Assembly (NCBI RefSeq): GCF_000499845.2
Contig: NC_023755.2
Coordinates: 4,268,087-4,332,086, forward strand
Source: Phaseolus vulgaris
Taxonomy: Eukaryota; Streptophyta; Magnoliopsida; Fabales; Fabaceae
DNA: 64,000 bases
Direction of reading: 5' to 3'
In this document: positions 57,626-64,000 of the stretch, in pieces
Numbering within the stretch: position 1 is the first letter of the stretch
Layout of the letters: every line of letters starts with the position of its first letter
Translations under genes and position numbers: made by a program
Notes under the pieces: model-generated
The model's database searches: none
The model's input: only the letters and a program-made list of their open reading frames with translations
Told to the model about the DNA's origin: nothing

Positions 57626-59340
57626 AAAAAATTGAAATTACTTTTCAGTAAAATTTTATGTAATAAAGTCATAAAATTCTAATCAAATCAATAGTATTTC
57701 AGAGATTTTTTATCTTAAATATGGTGACATTACATTAAATTTATTTATTTTATATAGACTGGTAAAAAATGGCTATATTTAAATTAGAAGAAGTAAAATG
57801 TATAGGAAAATGATTAGTTGAAAATTAAAATGGATTTGGCCTATATACAACCAATTACGTCGCAGAATCGATTTGCTCGGTATACAACTAATTACGTGGT
57901 AGAGTTTGACGACATGGTAAAGGACATTTTTAACGTTTGTTGGAAAAATTATAAATTAGGTAAAAAAAGATTTTTTATTTGAAACAAAAACATACGGGAA
58001 GGTTTTATAGGTTTCATTTGAAACATAGTGGAAGGTTTTAGGATTAAATTTGACGGTGACATTTGAGTTCTTCTTTATTTCTGAAATTTCTTTATAACTT
58101 TCTGAAGAGTGCGAGTTGGAGTCATAATTGCTTTCTGAAAGTGCGAGTTGGAGTCAGAATTCGAATTGCAGTGCGATTTTTTGCGTCATATATTGTTGAG
58201 GTTGATTTTCATTTCATTTGTTTGATTTATTTTGATTTCGATGTTTGGAATTTTAGTCTCTCCTTTTGCAATTGGGTGCCATTAATTTTCGATTTCATAG
58301 TGTGCATTTTTGGTTTTTGATTTCCATTATGAGTTTTGAGTTTATGGGTTATTTAGGGTTCTAGTTTGGATTTTGATTTAGGGGTTATTTAGGGTTCTGT
58401 TTTGGATATTGATTTTAGGGGTTATTTAGGTTTCGATTTAGGTTTTAATTTAGGGGTTATTTAGGGTTATCGTTGTTTATTTGTTTCTTCACTATCAAAC
58501 AACTTCAAGCTTTCTCTGTTTCTGTTCAGAGATCGGTGCAGGTTGGTATGAGACCGTTCCTTGTTGCTCCCAACCTCTTTCTCCGCCCAGCATGGTATGC
58601 CCTTTTCCCTTAAATCATCTTTTCTTAATTCTTCTAAACTTTACTAAAAAACATATTTTTCGTACTCACATAATTAATAACCATAATGTTCATACAATGA
58701 CTTTAAAAGTTACTAATGCATTTTGATATGCCATACAAAGGAAAGTAGCTATGGTCGTTTACAACCTCCTCAGCTTGTGTTTTCACCATTTTCTTCCTCA
58801 TTCAATAATGCTAAATAATTTGCATATGATAATAGATAGGCCATTAAATATGTCAATAGCAATTGTCACATTATATACATAATTGCACATATGTAAACTT
58901 GTGATGATGTATATATACCTAGAATGGGTGGAACACGTACCACTGGCTTGAAAGCACGAATTAGTTCTTAAGTTGGTGGACATATGTCAAATATGAAAAC
59001 TTTAATATTGTCCATATGTTAGTGCAACAATGTTAGAAATAGTAAATTTATGTCATTTAAGTAAAATACCTTAACAATGTTGTTGATCATTATATTAAGA
59101 TAGAAGACTCTTTGATTAAGAGAAAAAATCTTGACCTAAAAGAAAAAAATATTAACAAATTCAAATACAATAAAATTGTGTTAAACAACATATGGTTGAG
59201 ATGACATACATTTTTCAAGAGTTAACCACAGTGGTGTCCATAAATTGCTCCTTCAAGGTAATCATGTAAAAGTATAAGTTTCATTAAAAGTATAATGTGA
59301 ATTTTTCAAACAAGATGAACATTACCATGGAATTCAAGGA
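57626..59340. other. Intergenic; TTTAGGGTT-rich stretch at 58330-58480
   Basis: Four loose repeats of TTAGGGGTTATTTAGGGTT lie at 58330-58480; such telobox-like words often sit near plant transcription starts. A piece at 58527-58594 (AG acceptor, GTTGGTATGAGACCG...CAGCATG, GTATGC donor) could be a small exon, but no further exon was found. The rest is AT-rich with nothing recognisable. Confidence 0.4.
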
Positions 59341-59640
59341 ATTGTTGTGCTCATCTCCCTGAATTGGAAGTAAAATCACACTGATAACTTTCGTCACCTA
59401 TGTGATTTATAAATTCTTGTGTGTTGACGGGGTCTTCGGAGTTCCGGTTTAGGATAACAGCTTGCACATTACTTGTGGGTCCAGGTATTACATTTGTGTT
59501 GGAATTGCACTATCGTACAAATGATGCAATATTAGTGGTATCAATATCAAGATCATCTCATTCTTCCATTAGAAATCGTTTTCTCGAATAATGAATGGTG
59601 TCTAAAGTTGAACTTAGAAGATAGGAAAATAGAAAGTGCT
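59340..59640 (-). pseudogene. Possible captured gene fragment
   Basis: On the minus strand a mostly open frame reads NTNVIPGPTSNVQAVILNRN and NTQEFINHIGDESYQCDFTS with stops on either side. The PGPxxxVQ word recalls the plant OB-fold recombination protein family (HROB-like), fragments of which are often scattered in plant genomes. That link is from memory and weak. Confidence 0.3.
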
Positions 59641-61463
59641 TAAAATGTATGAAATTGAAACATGGTGATAAACATATATTGTCATGAATTGATATTAAAT
59701 TATTATTATTTCATTAACAATGAACTATTAAATTATTATTATTTTATTCAAATTTAATCAATCTTTTCCAGTAAAGCTAGCATGTAAGGTGCACATTTTT
59801 ATTTATTTTTTGAAATGAAATATGTCACAAGGTTGGTAGGTGTGAGCATTAACTCACATTAATTGTTTTGAAATACCATGATTTGATTGAAAAGGCAAAG
59901 ACAAGATAAGGCAAAATGTTTCTTTCATTACACACTTCTTTAGACACAAACAAATGAATAATAACCTGATTATGCAAATAACAATAACAAAAGTAAATCA
60001 ATGCACTACTACATCAACAACAATAATTGCCTACATATTTCAATTGAAATGAATGCCTTACCAAAAAAAATTTCAACGCAGATGCAAATTCATGGTCCCC
60101 AAGTCCAAAGTCCATCCAATTCAAAATTCTATAAAATTTAATTGTTGTGGGATGCACTTTTGTCTTGTATGAAAACAAATGCTCCAATATCCAAATTTAT
60201 ATACCATGAATATTATAAATTTCAATCATGGTCAATAAAATATGAAATATATTACGCATATCTACTAAATTATATAACCATAAACATTTCAAAGAACCTC
60301 TAATAAGTACACACATCCAACAATATGGATATGTGATGGACTTAATTAGTTCCTAACAAACATTGAAGCCGAATATACAAATTATCTACCAAGTACTCAT
60401 AAACTACAATCCCCCAATTAAACCTATTTAGTTGCCCTAAATTGTCCAAAATGCATCCCCCAATTAAACCTATTTAGTGGCCCTAAATCGTCCAAAATGC
60501 TAAACAACTCAGAATGAACATTTTTTTTAACTTGTTTATAAATTAAAAGTAACTTATGAATAAGTTAAAATAAAATTTATGAAATTGTGTCGGAGAATTT
60601 TTATAAATTAGTTTGTATATAGCTAATTTAGCTTATGAAAGCGTAAAATTTTCAGATTCTTTTCTATTTTTCTCGCCTAAAAATCTTTATAAAAAATTTG
60701 TCTAAGTATATCCATAATGAAATATAATTATTTGATAAAAAATCACAACTTCATGAACGAGTAGATAATATTCCTTTAAATTTTAACTATATAGATAAGT
60801 AGATAATATTATTTTTAGATTTAACTATTTGATGATGAGAGGATAACAATATTATTTTTAGGAAAATAAGGATTTTTTCTACAAAACATTTTTTTTAATA
60901 TCTAACATTTTTTTTTTTAAAATTAGAAACTACAATTATTTTTGTTTAAGTGTTTTTGTGTTACCTATGTCAATTGTACTACTTAAGTCTATTAAGCTGT
61001 CTTAGGCGTTGGACGATTTTGAATGTTAAGTCTCTTTCATTATTTATATGATATGATATTCATCGCATAATGGAAAACATATTTGTTATGAAAAAAAAAT
61101 ATTTATGAATTAAAAGAAAATTTTGAAAATATTTTAAAGATTAAAATAAATACAAATAAATATTTTATTTACGTACTTAAACAAAAAATGTTTAGTTTAT
61201 TAGATACACAAGTTAAAAGAAAAATTCATTGAAAACTACTATATTTTGCGTCTAATTTTTTGCATTTCGAATGTTAATGAAAATTTAAAATTACTATATT
61301 TAAACTTTGATTTTTCATTAGGTATTGCTTCGTAAAGCACAAAGCTTTCTCATAAGATCATTTCATAAAATATTACCTCAATTAGCTTTTTATTATCAAA
61401 TTAATAAATTACTTAACAACTAGAACCTGTAGCAGGAAAAGGGTACCCTGAAATCGGACCAAT
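59641..61463. other. Intergenic; 46-bp tandem duplication at 60411-60500
   Basis: CCCCCAATTAAACCTATTTA recurs at 60411 and 60457, each followed by GCCCTAAAT.GTCCAAAATGC. Otherwise it is AT-rich with no gene seen. Confidence 0.5.
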
Positions 61464-61627
61464 TTAAATAATCCTACTAATTCTAGAATCTATAATATTC
61501 GTGTCTGTCTCGAGAGCTTCAGCAAGAGACATCCTGCGGTTTTTCCATATAGACTCGGCCAATTTCTTCAACTTCTCTCCTTCATCCTTTCTATCTTCTT
61601 GAACACTAAGTACTTCTGCATATGCCC
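61464..61627 (-). pseudogene. Possible 3'-terminal exon of an unidentified gene
   Basis: On the minus strand a TGTTATAG acceptor at 61628 is followed by 53 codons and a TAA: AYAEVLSVQEDRKDEGEKLK, KLAESIWKNRRMSLAEALE and TDTNIIDSRISRII. The balanced, charged, helical composition differs from the chance frames around it. No upstream exon was found within 2.3 kb, so it is either the last exon of a gene with a long intron running towards or beyond the window end, or a remnant. Family unknown. Confidence 0.4.
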
Positions 61628-61784
61628 CTATAACATAACATTAAGCAACATTTAGACAAGTCAGAATAATCTACAAGCATGCACATACTGAGCCTTAAAA
61701 TTGAATATTAAGGCATAATGTTATTCAGTGGGGACTAGTCATTCCTTTGGACTAGTTTCTTTATTTTGCATTTCTTGGACTCAT

Positions 61785-62065
61785 GATATATAGGATTTTC
61801 CATTCATGTATTGATAATCTTACCTCCATTGATAATCTTACCTCAATTAGCTTTTTATATCATTTCATTCATGTATTGAATACAATCTTCTTACTTCAAT
61901 CTTACCTCCTATATTCCATTCATGTATTGTTCTTGTTTAGTTTTAATGTTCATCTTAATTCCATTTCTAATATGTTCTAGTTCTTAGTTTCCTATACCAT
62001 ATTAATGTTCATGTTAATTCCATTTCTAATATGTTCTAGTTCTTAGTTTCCTATTCCATATTTGA
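61785..62065. repeat. Local tandem duplications
   Basis: A 59-bp unit starting TTAATGTTCAT at 61943 recurs at 62002 (shared TTCCATTTCTAATATGTTCT and TTCTTAGTTTCCTAT). Shorter repeats of TTCATGTATTG and AATCTTACCTC lie at 61800-61930. They are non-coding. Confidence 0.8.
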
Positions 62066-62760
62066 TTCTACTCTTGATGGAGCCTTTCACCCAACCTTGC
62101 AACAGAAACTCTAAGAAGAATAGCAATTCAATTCTCATTCAATTTAAGGTGAGTTGGAGATGGAACAAGAGACTCTATATATGGATGGCCTAGCTCCCTT
62201 TGCAAGCTTGGCCATTTTGATTTGGGACTAAATGACACAATTTGGGGGCTAGGAGAAGGAGCACCTAGAATATACTAAAAATGGCCTAGGTGATGAGGGG
62301 CTTCATGCTCCATGCTTTTCTTCTTCCAAGGCTTGGCCAAAATTTACTTTTTTTCTCCATGGGTTGGTCATCAAAGCCAAGGCCTTATAGAAGCCAAAAG
62401 CTAGCCCAACCAAAAAAACAAGCCGACACATGCTTCTACAAAATCCTACAATTACACTGAAAAATGTACACCTATAAAATTTATACAAAACTAAGAAAGA
62501 AGAAACTCCTAGTATTCTAACTCTTCTTTAAGGACCCAATGTGTTGCTTTATAGATAGTCCTCGATCAACTTTTCCATTCCAGGATTTTCTAACGTATTG
62601 GCCTGTAACTTGGAGCTCAAATCTATATCCTATCTATACAATTGCTGATGTGTAAGTGATCTTCAAGTTGCTTCAAATCTCCTTCCTCAAATGTTGACTC
62701 TCGATTGATTGAGGATTTACGTGCAAAAGGCACTCCGATACTTAAATAATTTTTTACAAT
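62066..62760 (-). mobile_element. Possible LTR remnant
   Basis: On the minus strand TATCGGAGTGCCTTTTGCACG (about 62750-62730) resembles the ACTTGAGCGTCGGAGTGCCTT word of the Tat-type LTRs. The stretch is more complex than its AT-rich surroundings. No partner, ends or target duplication were found. Confidence 0.3.
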
Positions 62761-64000
62761 TTTAGCACTTATTTCATTTGGTACCCTGTTTAATTATATA
62801 CAATTTTTTAATTGTACAAGTAGGATTAAAGGTAAATAAAAATTATTATTATCATTATTGAAGAATTTTTTTTTTCATATCTGGTCAACAAGTAATATTG
62901 AATGTAGAAAGTTGTTTTCATGCTTATTTGAAATACATCCGATAAAAATAAAAGTGTGAAATATACAACATCAATTTAAAAAATATAATATATTTACTTT
63001 CTATACCATTCTTTTGTTTCTATATAAAGCATACCACTTATATAAAATATCTAAAATAATTAATAATGTAAACAATAATTTTTTTCTATTAATGTCCCGT
63101 GGAATTAACTTAATTTAACTCATGCTTACTAAAATGTTATATATATAATATTCTTTATTTTTCATAAGAATTTGTACATATTTTTACAATTGATTTATTA
63201 TTTACGGTATAGTTGTGGTGGAAGTGAGATAAAAGAGGGGAGAAGATGTTTAAAATTGTAGGGAATATTGGTTTTTTTATATAATCTTAAAATATTAAAT
63301 GTTTGGAAAACATTGATATAAAGTAATATAAATTAAATAGGTGATGCTTTGGAGTATACAAAAAAGAAAATACACATTGTTGAATTGGGCCTTGTTGTAT
63401 CGTTGGTGGGCCTGGCGGGTGTGATTTGGGTTAAAAAGTATTCTGGTAGGGTTTGGTGAATTTGGTAGGTGATGTGGGGAAGAGTTGGAGGAAGCTGAGA
63501 AGTGTGGACGGTGGAGTCGAGAAGTATACGACGAATGAAACAAAATCTATTAGATGAAATGTGAATTTGTGATCTGAAATGTGATTTGGGATCTGAGTTT
63601 CCTCCTAATAACATTGTAGATGATCTTTTACAATTAAAGGTATGGAAATTCTCAATCATGACATAGATGGATCATCACAGGATAATCTTGCAGACCCTAT
63701 ATTGGTTTTTTTATTTACTTTATATATGATCAAACACATGGGTAAACTTTTGATAAAAAATTGTACCAAACACAACTGCCATGTTCTTTACCTTGAAAAT
63801 TAAGTTAAATAAAAAGTTCTTAGAAAATATGAATTTATGTGTTCTTGTATTCCTTATAATTCAACAATGTCATCTTTCAAAATGAAAGAACGCCCAAGGG
63901 AGGGAGGAAGATTGCGGGCACTCTGGAATTGTACAATACTTACTACCATGCATGCCATAAAAAAATAGCATGATGCTTTATAATTTCTTCTCACTCTTCT
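62761..64000. other. Intergenic, no gene seen
   Basis: AT-rich DNA. A frame of 108 codons at 63659-63333 (minus) has no recognisable features. Confidence 0.5.

Overview
The window is nuclear DNA of a flowering plant. The evidence is a class II tRNA-Ser gene, plant-type Ty1/copia and Ty3 Tat-lineage retrotransposons, CACTA-type non-autonomous elements, a plant-specific AAA-ATPase and a CLE-like peptide precursor. A legume (Phaseoleae type) is my best guess, but that is an inference from overall character and not proven here. The sequence is very AT-rich and repeat-dominated. Only two well-supported intact protein genes are visible: a multi-CLE-like precursor (8497-9930, minus) and a BCS1-type AAA-ATPase (55774-57330, plus).

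Layout. 1-5979: a tRNA-Ser(GCT) gene, then AT-rich intergenic DNA, a duplicated block (C1, 3988-4915) and the end of a CACTA-like element. 5980-11636 is block A, with the intact multi-CLE-like gene and a complete 760-bp CACTA element. 11641-12556 is C2, the second copy of C1. 13837-18051 is a relic Tat-type Ty3 element. 18052-19409 holds an LTR-like stretch and an unidentified exon-like fragment.

19410-39806 is block B, a second copy of block A that has been opened twice by retrotransposons. A Ty1/copia element (19645-26872, TSD AACGA) itself carries a solo LTR (24313-25515, TSD GATCA). A Tat-lineage Ty3 element (28184-37245, TSD GAAAC) sits inside the coding sequence of the second multi-CLE-like gene and splits it. 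39932-40780 is another CACTA-type MITE. 43580-47236 is a minus-strand Tat derivative (TSD TAATA) that has lost gag-pol and keeps only the additional ORF lying antisense to the element. 49010-50860 is a third, badly decayed multi-CLE-like copy. 55774-57330 is the intact AAA-ATPase, whose 3' flank is homologous to the 3' flanks of the CLE-like genes. 57630-64000 is mostly AT-rich with small repeats and two possible gene fragments.

How it fits together. The main biological item is a local family of three multi-CLE-like precursors: one intact, one interrupted, one decayed. The intact copy has 14 K-R-L-V-x-T-x-P-N motifs in 87-residue higher-order repeats behind a signal peptide. The second theme is a set of Tat-type retroelements that each carry a probably spliced ORF antisense to gag-pol. 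All positions and alignments were read by eye. Family names rest on recognised motifs and not on database searches.
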